Part shown: in pieces, positions 45,270 to 54,068 of the stretch
How the letters are laid out: every line of letters starts with the position of its first letter
Position numbering within the stretch: the first letter of the stretch is position 1
Assembly (NCBI RefSeq): GCF_044466355.1
Contig: NZ_JBITMQ010000003.1
Location: 507,366 to 571,365 of the forward strand
Reading direction: 5' to 3'
Length of the DNA: 64,000 bases
Source: Actinophytocola sp044466355
GTDB lineage: Bacteria; Actinomycetota; Actinomycetes; Mycobacteriales; Pseudonocardiaceae
Translations under genes and position numbers: made by a program
Notes under the pieces: model-generated
Databases searched by the model: none
The model's input: the letters and a program-made list of their open reading frames with translations, nothing else
Told to the model about the DNA's origin: nothing

Positions 45270-46052
45270 ATGGACCCGTTCGACGACCTGCTCCGGGGCG
45301 TGCGCGCGAACGGCGCCAGCCTCGGGTGCATCGAGCTGTCGCCGCCCTGGACGCTGCCGTTCACCGACGGGCTGACGTTGTTCGCGCCGCTGCGGGGCGA
45401 AGGACGCGTCGGCGGCACGACCGTGCGCGTCGGGGAGACCGCCATCGTCCGGGGCGCCGCCACCGCGGCGGGCGACGCGCCCGCGGTGATGCTGACCGGC
45501 ACCTACGACACCGTCTCCCGGCGGCTGCTCAGCGTGCTCCCACCGGTCATCGTCGTGCCGGACGACGGCGACGAGTGCGACTCCCTGCGCGACTTCCTGA
45601 TCGCGCAGGGACCCGGGCCGCAGGTCGTGCTGGACCGGCTCGTCGACTGGCTCATCGTGTGCACGCTGCGGTCCTGGTTCGACCGGACCGACGCGCCCGG
45701 CTGGTTCCACGCGCTGACCGACGACGCCGTCGGCCCGGCCCTGCGTGCGATGCACGAGTCACCCGGCGAACCGTGGACGCTCCCCGCGCTCGCCCGGGTC
45801 GCCGGGGTGTCCCGCACGACGCTCGCCACCCGGTTCACCCGTCTCGTCGGCACGCCGCCGCTGACCTACCTCACCGACTGGCGCATGACGCTCGCCATCG
45901 ACCTGCTGACCGAGACCACCGCGACCGTCGCCGCGGTGGCCCGCCGGGTCGGCTACGCGGACTCGTTCGGCTTCAGCTCCGCGTTCAAACGGTTCCACGG
46001 CATGAGCCCGACCGCGTGCCGCACGATGTGTCAGTCCGCGAACACGGCGTAG
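45270..46052 (+). CDS. AraC-family regulator with N-terminal cupin
   Basis: A 260-residue protein. Residues about 1-140 are a cupin_6-like sensor domain (ELSPPWTLPF, FAPLRGEGRV, GETAIVRG). Residues about 155-258 are the AraC double helix-turn-helix (LPALARVAGVSRTTLATRFT and VARRVGYADSFGFSSAFKRF). ATG 45270 and GTG 45261 are both possible. It likely activates or represses the divergent NmrA-like gene. Its 3' end overlaps the convergent GH13 gene by 22 bp. Confidence 0.9.
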   Translation: MDPFDDLLRGVRANGASLGCIELSPPWTLPFTDGLTLFAPLRGEGRVGGTTVRVGETAIVRGAATAAGDAPAVMLTGTYDTVSRRLLSVLPPVIVVPDDGDECDSLRDFLIAQGPGPQVVLDRLVDWLIVCTLRSWFDRTDAPGWFHALTDDAVGPALRAMHESPGEPWTLPALARVAGVSRTTLATRFTRLVGTPPLTYLTDWRMTLAIDLLTETTATVAAVARRVGYADSFGFSSAFKRFHGMSPTACRTMCQSANTA

Positions 46053-47566
46053 CTGAAGCCCTCGATGCGCAGGCGGCCGTCGTCGACGGTGACGCCACGC
46101 CCCAGCACCTGGGTGCCGGGGACCGGGATGTCCGTGGTGAACGACTCGAACGCCGGGTTCACCGCCACCGTGTACTTCCCGCCACGCCGGTACACGAACG
46201 GGTAACCCGGGTTGAGGATCTCGATGGCGCCGGACGGCCCGAACGCCGGCTCCGACTTCCGCAGCGCGATCAGCTCCCGCACCAGGTTCAGCAGCGAGCC
46301 CGGGTCCTGCCGCTGGTCCGCCACGTTCGGCCGGGTCGGCGACGGGTCCGGCGGCAGGTACGTCACCTCGGGATCCGCCTTCTCCCACTGCATCGGCGTG
46401 CGGGACCCGGCCCGGTTGTAGCCGGCACGGATGCCGCCGAGCACGCTGCCCTCCAGGTCCGGCAGACCGGGCTGGTACTGCATGCCGATCTCGTCGCCGT
46501 AGTAGATCGCGGGCAGCGTCGGCCACGTCAGGATGAACACCATCGCGGCGCGCGCGTGGTCCGCGTTGCGCACACCCGCCACCAGGCGCGGGAAGTCGTG
46601 GTTCGCGGTCGGCAGCACGATGTGGCCGCCATCACCGATCACGCTCGTCGCCGTCGCCCACTCGGCGAGGAAGTCGAACACGCTGCCCGCGCCGGACGGG
46701 TCGAAGAAGCACGGCCGCGTCCGGTACGTGCTGTCGTACACGACGCCGTTGTGGAACAGCGACCGGTACGCCTGGCTCGACCCGAAGTGCAGGAAGAAGT
46801 CCGCGTGGAACCCGGCGGGCACCGACACCTGCGGCTGCGCCCACTCGCTGAACAGCGCCGCCTCCGGGTGCGCGTGGTCGAGCCACCCGCGCAGCTCACG
46901 CCACAGCGCCGCGGTCTCCTTCTTGCCCGGGTCGTCCTTCACCAGCGACGACGCCATGTCCACGCGGAAACCGGCCACACCGGTCTCCAGCCAGAAGTTC
47001 ATGATGTCCCGCAGCGCCTGCCGGTTCTCCACGGGGCCCGGCGCGTCCACCGGCTGCCGCCACGGCTCGTCCGGGTCCATCCGCCCGTAGCCGAAGTTCA
47101 GCGCGGGCTGCACCGGGAAGAAGTTCGGCAGGTAGAACCCTTCGCGGCGACCCGGTGACGGCTGGAAGCCCGGCGCCTGCCGGTCCGCCCACACGTACCG
47201 GTGGTCGGCCGGGTCGTCCGCCGAACGGACGAACCACTCGTGCTGGTCGGACGTGTGCCCGGCGACCAGGTCGAGCAACACCCGGATTCCCTTGCGGGAC
47301 GCGGAGTCCACGAGCTTCGCCAGGTCGTCGCGGCTGCCGTAGCGCGGGTCGATCGCGTAGTAGTCGGCCACGTCGTAGCCCGCGTCGCGCATCGGGGAGG
47401 CGAAGCACGGGTTGAGCCAGATCGTGTTCACGCCCAGCCACGCCAGGTAGTCCAGTTTGGACTCGACACCGTTCAGGTCGCCGATGCCGTCGCCGTTGGA
47501 GTCGGCGTAGCTCTGCGGGTAGATCTGGTACATCACGGCGTCGGAAAGCCAAGCCGGCACGGCCAT
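46031..47566 (-). CDS. GH13 alpha-amylase-family glycoside hydrolase
   Basis: A 511-residue cytoplasmic (no signal peptide) GH13 enzyme starting MAVPAWLSDAVMYQIYPQSY. The barrel carries the catalytic triad: Asp near residue 201 (GFRVDMASS), Glu near 240 (FSEWAQPQ) and Asp near 324 (TANHDFPRL). The C-terminal beta domain ends the protein. The layout suits an alpha-glucosidase or transglycosidase acting on imported oligosaccharides. It lies 14 bp after the GH39 gene in a LacI-controlled operon. Linkage specificity cannot be read. Confidence 0.9.
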   Translation of the reverse strand: MAVPAWLSDAVMYQIYPQSYADSNGDGIGDLNGVESKLDYLAWLGVNTIWLNPCFASPMRDAGYDVADYYAIDPRYGSRDDLAKLVDSASRKGIRVLLDLVAGHTSDQHEWFVRSADDPADHRYVWADRQAPGFQPSPGRREGFYLPNFFPVQPALNFGYGRMDPDEPWRQPVDAPGPVENRQALRDIMNFWLETGVAGFRVDMASSLVKDDPGKKETAALWRELRGWLDHAHPEAALFSEWAQPQVSVPAGFHADFFLHFGSSQAYRSLFHNGVVYDSTYRTRPCFFDPSGAGSVFDFLAEWATATSVIGDGGHIVLPTANHDFPRLVAGVRNADHARAAMVFILTWPTLPAIYYGDEIGMQYQPGLPDLEGSVLGGIRAGYNRAGSRTPMQWEKADPEVTYLPPDPSPTRPNVADQRQDPGSLLNLVRELIALRKSEPAFGPSGAIEILNPGYPFVYRRGGKYTVAVNPAFESFTTDIPVPGTQVLGRGVTVDDGRLRIEGFSYAVFAD

Positions 47567-47580
47567 GAACACTCCTCGCG

Positions 47581-49407
47581 TCACTGCCGGGTCAGTCGCA
47601 ACGACCGGATCCCGGGCATGGGCAGCTCGACGGCGACCGATGCGACCCCGTCGTCGCCGACCGCCACCTTCGCAAGGTACTCGATCGGGAGGGTGTCGGA
47701 GGAGCGCAACGTGGCCCACTGCTCCTCGCTCGGCCAGTCCGCGTCGGAGAGTTCCCGCCACACGCGACCGATGTTGGCGTGCTCCTCGTCGACGCGCGCC
47801 GACTCGACGGTGTACGTCCCGGGTTCGAGCCCCGACACCGTCACCGTCACCGCGCGGGCCAGGTCCGCCGAGCCGTCTATCTTGGACTGGTCGAGGGTTC
47901 CGTTCCACACCAGCACGTCCACGGTGTCGTCGGCGCGGGTCGCGAGCGCCTCGACGAGCGACCCGCCGCCGTCACCCGTGCAGGTCGCGGGCACGCGGCC
48001 GCCGCCCAGCCGCGACAGCAGGTACAGCGCCCAGAACCGCGGCTTGCGCAGGTTGCCGACGGTCAGCAGACCGAAACCGCCGTGCAGCAACTTCGGCGGC
48101 CAGCCCAGCTCCTCGAACTGGTCGGAGCACACCCAGTACGCGAGGCAGTCGGTCGACGCGAGCGCGCTCTTCATGCCGTGCAACACGAACGGCGCGGAGA
48201 ACACCGCGTCGCTGACGCGGTGGAAGTGCGTCGGCGTGACACCCCATTCCGTCCACAGGATCTCCGGCTCCGGCTTACCGGTCGCCTGCGCGAACGACCT
48301 GGTCAGCGGCCGCATGTCCAGCGGGGCGTTGCCGTAGGTGTGGGTGGAGACGAAGTCGACGGGCACGTCGTGCTCGCGGCAGTACTCCAGCAGCGCGCCG
48401 ACCCAGCCCGCCGCGGCCGACGACGGGCCGCCGACGCGGATGCGCTCGTCGACCGCCTTGATCTCGCGGACCGCGATCTCGTACAGGCGGTGGTAGTCGT
48501 CCTGTGTGCCGTTCCAGAACACCTCGAGGTTGGCCTCGTTCCAGACCTCGAACTCCCAGGTCGCGACCTCGTCGGCGCCGTAGCGCTCGCGGAGGTGGAC
48601 CGTCAGCGCGCGCACGAGGTCGCCCCAGCGCTCCCACTCGCGCGGCACCGACACCTGCGCGCGGTAGGAGAAGACCGTGTAGTCGGGGTCGGCGGTGAGT
48701 TCCTTGGGAATGAAGGACAACTCGACGACCGGCTTCAGCCCGGTGGCGAGGAACCGGTCGTACACCTCGTCCAGGCCGTTGAAGTCGAACGTGCCGTCGG
48801 CGTTCACCGTCACGGTCTCGGGCAGGAACGTGCCGTGCGCGCGGACCGACCGCACCCCCAGCTCGTCCTTCATGATCCGCAGCGCCTCGGCGTACTCGGC
48901 CGCCACGTCCGACCCGCCGGGGCCGGGCCTGTCCCAGATCAGCAGCGAGAAGTGCTCGGCGCCGATCATGCGGCGCCACACGTCCGGCAGCGGCTCCGGA
49001 GTCGCGGCCGCGTCGACGGCCACGGTGACCGCGCCGGTCCCGTCGCCGGGTGCGCGGGAGACGGCGTCCGACAGCGCGCCCGCGCCACTGTCCGACCAGG
49101 TGGCGACCTTGTAGTGGTAGGTCTGACCCGGCTCCACCATGGTGTCGGCGTACGGCGGGTGCGGGACCGCGAGCACGTCGCCGCCGAGGTGGTCGAGCGG
49201 GGTGAACGGGCCGTCCGCGCTGGTGGCGCGGTGCACGAGGTAGCCGAGCGCGCCGTCGACCGGCCGCCACTCCAGGTGGACGAGCGCGGTGCCGGCGGTG
49301 GCCGTGAGCCCGGTCGGCGGCGGCAGCTCGCCGATGCCGGTCAGCGGCTGGTCACTCGGCAGGCCGATGCGCTGTTCCCAGTCCCGGCGTGCGGTCGTGT
49401 CGGTCAC
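47581..49407 (-). CDS. GH39-like beta-xylosidase-family enzyme with N-terminal Fn3 domain
   Basis: A 608-residue protein. Residues about 30-110 form a fibronectin type III domain (LPPPTGLTATAGTALVHLEW). A GH39-type barrel follows with acid/base Glu in EVWNEANLEVFW near residue 289 and nucleophile Glu in ILWTEWGVTP near 385. GH39 includes beta-xylosidases and alpha-iduronidases. No signal peptide is seen, so it is cytoplasmic despite the Fn3 module. GTG 49407 is fixed by AAGGGGG seven bases upstream. It heads an operon with GH13. Confidence 0.86.
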   Translation of the reverse strand: MTDTTARRDWEQRIGLPSDQPLTGIGELPPPTGLTATAGTALVHLEWRPVDGALGYLVHRATSADGPFTPLDHLGGDVLAVPHPPYADTMVEPGQTYHYKVATWSDSGAGALSDAVSRAPGDGTGAVTVAVDAAATPEPLPDVWRRMIGAEHFSLLIWDRPGPGGSDVAAEYAEALRIMKDELGVRSVRAHGTFLPETVTVNADGTFDFNGLDEVYDRFLATGLKPVVELSFIPKELTADPDYTVFSYRAQVSVPREWERWGDLVRALTVHLRERYGADEVATWEFEVWNEANLEVFWNGTQDDYHRLYEIAVREIKAVDERIRVGGPSSAAAGWVGALLEYCREHDVPVDFVSTHTYGNAPLDMRPLTRSFAQATGKPEPEILWTEWGVTPTHFHRVSDAVFSAPFVLHGMKSALASTDCLAYWVCSDQFEELGWPPKLLHGGFGLLTVGNLRKPRFWALYLLSRLGGGRVPATCTGDGGGSLVEALATRADDTVDVLVWNGTLDQSKIDGSADLARAVTVTVSGLEPGTYTVESARVDEEHANIGRVWRELSDADWPSEEQWATLRSSDTLPIEYLAKVAVGDDGVASVAVELPMPGIRSLRLTRQ

Positions 49408-49425
49408 GATCAGCCCCCTTGGCGA

Positions 49426-49452
49426 TGTAAGCGCTGCCTGTAAGCGCATACA
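49426..49452 (-). promoter_or_regulatory. Two overlapping LacI-type operators before GH39-GH13
   Basis: TGTAAGCGCTGCCT (49426-49439) and TGTAAGCGCATACA (49439-49452) carry the central CG core of LacI/GalR operators. The second is almost a perfect palindrome. A third copy, TGTAAGCGCATTCA, lies at 50579-50592 before the adjacent lacI-type gene, which points to autoregulation and control of the operon by that protein. Confidence 0.7.
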
Positions 49453-49493
49453 CTAGGTGGCGCGCGGACCCGTCGCAAGCGTGCCGGGGGAGA

Positions 49494-50537
49494 TCAACGC
49501 GGGGCGGGCTCGGGGCAGCCGCAGCTCGCGCGCCAGGTCTGCGTGACCGGCAGCATCTCCGAGCGGGGCTCGCGGTCCGGGTCGGCGAGGCGCTCGACCA
49601 GCAGCTCGACGGCCTTCTCGCCGAGGCGGCGCATCGGCTGGGTCACCGTGGTCAGGCTGGGCCGGACGACCCTGCCGAGCGGGATGCCGTCGAACCCGGC
49701 CACCGCCATGTCCCGCGGCACCCACACGCCCCGGCGCTCCAGCACGTCGAGCCCGCCGATCGCCATCTGGTCGTTCGCGAACACCAGCCCCTGCGGCGGC
49801 GCGCCCCGTTCGAGCAGGCGTCGGGTGGCCTCGCGGCCACCGGCCTGGGTGAAGTCGCCTCGCGCGTCCGGCTTGGACGGCACCGGCAGTTCCGCCGCGC
49901 GCAACGCCTGCTGGAACCCGGCGAAGCGGGCCCGCGCGTCCGGCGAGTCCTCGCCACCGCCGACGAACGCCAGCCTGCGCAGGCCGTGGTCGGCGATCAG
50001 GTGCGTGGTCAGCTCGAACTCGCCGTCGCGGTTCGCGACCTCCAGGTGGTCGAGGTGGTCGATCTCGCGCGGCCCGGCGATCATCACCACCGGCAGCCGC
50101 CGCGACATCAGCTCCAGGTCCTCGGTGGCCACGGTCCGCGCCAGCACCGCGAACCCGTCCACCCGCCCGGCGACCGACGCGACGAGGCTCTCCGGTCCGC
50201 CCGCCAGGGACGCGGCTATCAGCAGCGCGTACCCGTTCCGCCGCGCCGCGCGCTCCATGCCGCGAGTGATCTCGTCGGCGTACAGGGTCTGCTCGGAGTC
50301 GTCGTCCTCGAGTTCGGGATCCGCGTAGTCGGGGAAGCACAGCCCGAGCACGCCCGTGGTGCGGGACGCGAGGCCGCGCGCGTTGCCGCTCGGCACGTAA
50401 CCGAGTTCACGCGCGGCGGCCAGCACCCGGTCCCGGGTCTGCTCGCGGACCGTGTCGGGGTTGCGGTACACGCGGGACACGGTCGCGATCGAGACGTTCG
50501 CCTTCTCGGCGACGTCGTACACGGTAGGAGCCGCCAC
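49494..50537 (-). CDS. LacI-family regulator of the GH39-GH13 operon
   Basis: A 347-residue LacI/GalR protein. The N-terminal helix-turn-helix and hinge are TVYDVAEKANVSIATVSRVY and SGNARGLASRTTGVLGLCFP. The periplasmic-binding-protein-like effector domain follows. GTG 50537 is chosen because GGAGG lies eight bases upstream; TTG 50543 overlaps that site. Matching operators are found before its own gene and before the GH39-GH13 operon. No sugar transporter is linked, so the inducer comes from elsewhere. Confidence 0.93.
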   Translation of the reverse strand: MAAPTVYDVAEKANVSIATVSRVYRNPDTVREQTRDRVLAAARELGYVPSGNARGLASRTTGVLGLCFPDYADPELEDDDSEQTLYADEITRGMERAARRNGYALLIAASLAGGPESLVASVAGRVDGFAVLARTVATEDLELMSRRLPVVMIAGPREIDHLDHLEVANRDGEFELTTHLIADHGLRRLAFVGGGEDSPDARARFAGFQQALRAAELPVPSKPDARGDFTQAGGREATRRLLERGAPPQGLVFANDQMAIGGLDVLERRGVWVPRDMAVAGFDGIPLGRVVRPSLTTVTQPMRRLGEKAVELLVERLADPDREPRSEMLPVTQTWRASCGCPEPAPR

Positions 50538-50558
50538 CAGCAAGACCTCCGGTGTTCA

Positions 50559-50592
50559 ATGGGTCGCTGCGCTCCCGATGTAAGCGCATTCA
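50559..50592 (-). promoter_or_regulatory. LacI-type operator with adjoining dispersed repeat
   Basis: TGTAAGCGCATTCA at 50579-50592 matches the operators at 49426-49452. Directly beside it (50559-50577, minus strand) is a copy of the short repeat GGGAGCGCAGCGACCCATTG, followed by GAACACC. The repeat therefore sits between operator and start codon. Confidence 0.6.
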
Positions 50593-50603
50593 ACCGAGCC
50601 AAG

Positions 50604-52352
50604 CTACCGCTGGACTCCCAGGTCGGCAACATGCCACGAGCGCCACAGCTCCGCGTACCGGCCCCCGGCGGCGACCAGTTCGTCGTGCGTCCCGCCCTCG
50701 ACGACCTTCCCGTGGTCCAGCACCAGTATCCGGTCCGCCATCACGGCCTGTGTCAGCCGGTGCGCCACGATCACCGTCGTGCGGCCCTCGGTCGCCGCGA
50801 GCGCCGCCCGCTCCAGGTCACGCGCGCCCGCGCTGCCCGCCTCCGCGGTGGCCTCGTCGAGGATCGCGACCGCCGGGTCCGCCAGCACGAGCCGCGCCAG
50901 CGCCACCTGTTGCGCCTGCGCGGCGGTGAGCGCGTGCGCGCTCTCGCCGACCACGGTGTCCACTCCGGACTCCAGCGCCCGCGCCCAGCCGTCCGCGCCC
51001 ACGAGCGTGAGCGCGGCCCAGACCTCGTCCTCGGTGGCGTCCGGCTTCGCCAGCCGCAGGTCCTCGACGAGCGGGCCGGAGAACACGTGCACCTCCTGGC
51101 TCAGCATCGCCAGGTGCCGGGCCCGGTCCAGCTCGCCGAGCGGCACCCCGCCGAGCGTGACCGTGCCGCGTTCCTGCTCCAGCAACCCGGCCGCGATCCC
51201 GGCGAGCGTCGTCTTGCCCGCACCACTCGCGCCGACGACCGCGAGCCGCGTCCCGGCGGGGACGGTCACCGACACGTCGTCCAGCACGAGCGGATCGTCG
51301 TAGCGGTGGGCGATCCCGGTGAGCACGAGCGTGCCGTCGGCGGGCTCGCGTACGCGCTCGGGTTGCCGGGGCGGGTCCAGGTCCGCGACGCCGACCAGCC
51401 GCGCGAGGCTCGCGCCCGCCGCCTGCACCTCGTCGAACTCCATGATCAGCGCGCCGACGGGGTTGAACAGCCGGTGGAAGTACAGCGCGGCCGCGGTCGT
51501 CGCGCCGACCGTCACGAGGTCCGCCCGCACCAGGACGAACCCGGTCGCGAGGATCGCGGCGAGCCCGAGGAACTCGGCCCGGTTCATCCGCGCCACCAGC
51601 CGCGTGAACAGCCGGAACACGCCGATCGACAGGTCCATCGCGGCGCGGGAGCGGTCGTTGATCGCGGCGGTGTGCGTCTCCTCCAGGCGGTACGCGCGCA
51701 CGGTCGGCGCCGCCTGCAGCGCGGACACCATGGCCTGCGCGCGGTCGCCGATCGCGACCCTTTCCTTGGCGTAGAAGGGACCCGAGCGCGGCAGGTACCA
51801 GCGGACCGCGAGCACGTAGAACGGCGCGGCGACGAGCCCGGCGAGGCCGAGCCGCCAGTCGAGCGCGAACATGCCGCCCGCGGTGAGCACGACGGTCAGC
51901 AGCGCGGCGGCGAGCGTCGGCCCGGTCTGGCCGATCGCGGTAGTCACCACGGAGACGTCGTCGCCGACCCGCGACAGCAGGTCACCGGACTTGACCTTGT
52001 CGAGGGTCGCGGCGGGCAGGTGCAGCGTGCGGTCGACGACGCGTTCACGCAGCCGCGCGAGGACGGTCTCGCCGAGCCGGGAGATCAGCGTCGCGGACAG
52101 GCCGGTCAGCACACCGGTCAGCAACGCGGCGGCGCCGATGATCGCGGCGGCGGTGAGCACGTCGCCGCGGTCGGCGCCCGCCGCGATGTCGTCGACGAGG
52201 TCGCCGAGCACCCACGGCGCGACCAGCCCGGCCGCGCTCGCGGCGACGGCGGTGACCGCGGTGACGACGCCGCGCACCGGCAGCGCACGGACCTCGGCCC
52301 ACAGCGCGGCGGCGGTCCGCCGCGCGGAGGCGATGGGAAGCAACGAACTCAT
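50604..52352 (-). CDS. ABC exporter-type half transporter, catalytically competent ATPase half
   Basis: A 582-residue protein: an ABC type-1 membrane domain with six helices (about 20-320) and a C-terminal nucleotide-binding domain. Walker A is VVGASGAGKTTLAG and Walker B is VAILDEATAE, both intact. The ABC signature is degenerate: LTAAQAQQVALAR in place of LSGGQ. It forms a heterodimer with the protein encoded directly upstream (ATGA-type overlap). Together they can build only one standard ATP site. An iron box upstream suggests siderophore or iron transport (IrtAB-like). Confidence 0.92.
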   Translation of the reverse strand: MSSLLPIASARRTAAALWAEVRALPVRGVVTAVTAVAASAAGLVAPWVLGDLVDDIAAGADRGDVLTAAAIIGAAALLTGVLTGLSATLISRLGETVLARLRERVVDRTLHLPAATLDKVKSGDLLSRVGDDVSVVTTAIGQTGPTLAAALLTVVLTAGGMFALDWRLGLAGLVAAPFYVLAVRWYLPRSGPFYAKERVAIGDRAQAMVSALQAAPTVRAYRLEETHTAAINDRSRAAMDLSIGVFRLFTRLVARMNRAEFLGLAAILATGFVLVRADLVTVGATTAAALYFHRLFNPVGALIMEFDEVQAAGASLARLVGVADLDPPRQPERVREPADGTLVLTGIAHRYDDPLVLDDVSVTVPAGTRLAVVGASGAGKTTLAGIAAGLLEQERGTVTLGGVPLGELDRARHLAMLSQEVHVFSGPLVEDLRLAKPDATEDEVWAALTLVGADGWARALESGVDTVVGESAHALTAAQAQQVALARLVLADPAVAILDEATAEAGSAGARDLERAALAATEGRTTVIVAHRLTQAVMADRILVLDHGKVVEGGTHDELVAAGGRYAELWRSWHVADLGVQR

Positions 52353-54022
52353 CGCAGCACCGCCTCCCGGTAGCGTTCGTCCACTTCGGACAGCGTGTGG
52401 TGGGTGCCGTCCGCGACGACCCGGCCGTCCGCGATCACCACGACCCGGTCGGCGATCGCCAGCAGTGCCGGGCTGGACGTGATCAGGACGGTGCTCGCGT
52501 CGTGCCGCAGGTCCGCGATGCCGTGTGCGATCCGCTCCTCGGTCATCGCGTCGACGGCCGTCGTCGGGTCGCGCAGCACCAGCACCGGCGGCTCGGCCGC
52601 GAGCGCACGGGCGAGCCCGATGCGCTGCCGCTGCCCGCCGGAGAGCGTCGTGCCGCGGTCGGCGACCGGGTGGTCGAGCCCGTCGGGATGCGCGGCGACG
52701 ATGTCCTCCGCCGCGGCCGCGCGCAGGGCGGCCGACGGGTCGTCGGCCATGAGGTTCGTCCGCAGCGTGCCCTCGAACAACGCGACGTCGTGGTGTTCCA
52801 CCAGCACCTCGTGCCGCCCGGTGGCGAGCTCCAGGTCGGGCGCGGGCACCCCGCCGACCGTGATCGTGCCCGCGTAGTCGGCGGGCGGCACCACGCCCGA
52901 CAGCAGGTCGACGAGCGCGTCGCAGTCGCGTTGCTCGTACCCGACGACCCCGACGATCTCGCCCGGCCCGACCGTGAGGTCGAACCCGGTCAGCGTGCGG
53001 TAGCTGACGGCGTCGAGCGTGACGCCCCGGTCGGGCAGCGGCCCGGTGCGCGTGCCGGGCGTGAGGATGGTCGGCGCGGACAGCAGGTCGGCCACCCGGG
53101 TCGCCGACGCGCGGGCGTTCGCGAGCATCTGGCCCGCGGTGGCGAGCAACCGCACCGGTTCGGCGATGAACTGCGCGAGCCCGACCACGGTGATCAGCTC
53201 GCCGATCGTGAGCGTGCCGTCGACCGCGAGCCAGCCCGCGAACCCCGCCACCGCCGCGAGGAACAGCCCACTGACCGCGGCCGACGTGCCCTGGTAGACG
53301 CCGTTGGTGGTCGCGGCACGCACGCTGGCCCCGAGCGTGGCGCGGCTGGAGCGGCGGTACGAGTCGGCCGCGCTGTCCTGCGCGCCGATGCCCCGCAGTG
53401 CCCGGACGCCTCGCACGAGGTCGGTCGCGAGCGCGGTCGTGTGCCCGGCCGCCTCCTGTGCGGCGGCGGCCCGGCGGGTGATGATCGGCCCGAGCACCTG
53501 CACCGCCGCGACCACCACCGGCACCCCGATCAGCACCGCCAGCCCGAGCGGCACGTGGATCGTGAGCAGCGACACGGCGGCCACCGCGAGTGCGGTGACC
53601 GCCGCGGGTACGAGTGCGATCGCGTGCATGGCGTACATCGACTTCTCGGCGTCGGACGTCGCGACCTGCATGATCTCGCCCGCCCGGCGGCCGGTGCGGT
53701 GCCCGCGCGGGTCCAGCACCCGCGCGACCACCTCGATGCGGAGCTGGTGGGTCTCGCGTTGCTGGGCCACCACCCCGAGCCGCGCGCCGAACCGCCAGCA
53801 CAACGTGAGGCCGACGAACAGGGCGGCGAGCACGGCGAGCCACACCAGGATCCTGGTGGTGTCGCCGGTGCTCACGGCCTGGTCGATGGTCACGCCGATC
53901 AGCACGGGGACGAGCGTCTCCGCGGCCTGGTGCCCGCACAGGAGCGCGGTCGACGCCGTCAGTCTGCCCCGGTGCCGCCGGAACGAGCGGAGGAGCAGCC
54001 CTCCGCCGGTCAGTGCTGTCAT
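52349..54022 (-). CDS. ABC exporter-type half transporter with inactive Walker A
   Basis: A 557-residue type-1 ABC half transporter with six membrane helices. Its nucleotide-binding domain lacks a Walker A lysine: the loop reads VGVVGYEQRDCDALVDLL. Walker B is altered to LVLRDPTTAVD. The signature motif LSGGQRQRIGLAR is perfect. It thus donates the signature to the ATP site formed by the partner's Walker motifs, but cannot bind ATP itself in the usual way. A ribosome site (GGGAGGGGG) precedes ATG 54022 and an iron box lies 17-33 bp upstream of the start. Confidence 0.92.
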   Translation of the reverse strand: MTALTGGGLLLRSFRRHRGRLTASTALLCGHQAAETLVPVLIGVTIDQAVSTGDTTRILVWLAVLAALFVGLTLCWRFGARLGVVAQQRETHQLRIEVVARVLDPRGHRTGRRAGEIMQVATSDAEKSMYAMHAIALVPAAVTALAVAAVSLLTIHVPLGLAVLIGVPVVVAAVQVLGPIITRRAAAAQEAAGHTTALATDLVRGVRALRGIGAQDSAADSYRRSSRATLGASVRAATTNGVYQGTSAAVSGLFLAAVAGFAGWLAVDGTLTIGELITVVGLAQFIAEPVRLLATAGQMLANARASATRVADLLSAPTILTPGTRTGPLPDRGVTLDAVSYRTLTGFDLTVGPGEIVGVVGYEQRDCDALVDLLSGVVPPADYAGTITVGGVPAPDLELATGRHEVLVEHHDVALFEGTLRTNLMADDPSAALRAAAAEDIVAAHPDGLDHPVADRGTTLSGGQRQRIGLARALAAEPPVLVLRDPTTAVDAMTEERIAHGIADLRHDASTVLITSSPALLAIADRVVVIADGRVVADGTHHTLSEVDERYREAVLR

Positions 54023-54036
54023 GATCCCCCTCCCGG

Positions 54037-54057
54037 TGTTAGGCGAGCCTAACCTGG
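54037..54057 (-). promoter_or_regulatory. Iron box (IdeR/DmdR-type operator)
   Basis: TTAGGCGAGCCTAACCT at 54039-54055 contains a perfect 6-bp inverted repeat TTAGGC/GCCTAA. It agrees with the IdeR/DtxR consensus TTAGGTTAGGCTAACCTAA at 14 of 19 positions. Location immediately upstream of the ABC pair indicates repression under iron-replete conditions. Confidence 0.75.
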
Positions 54058-54068
54058 AGGGGGCTGGC

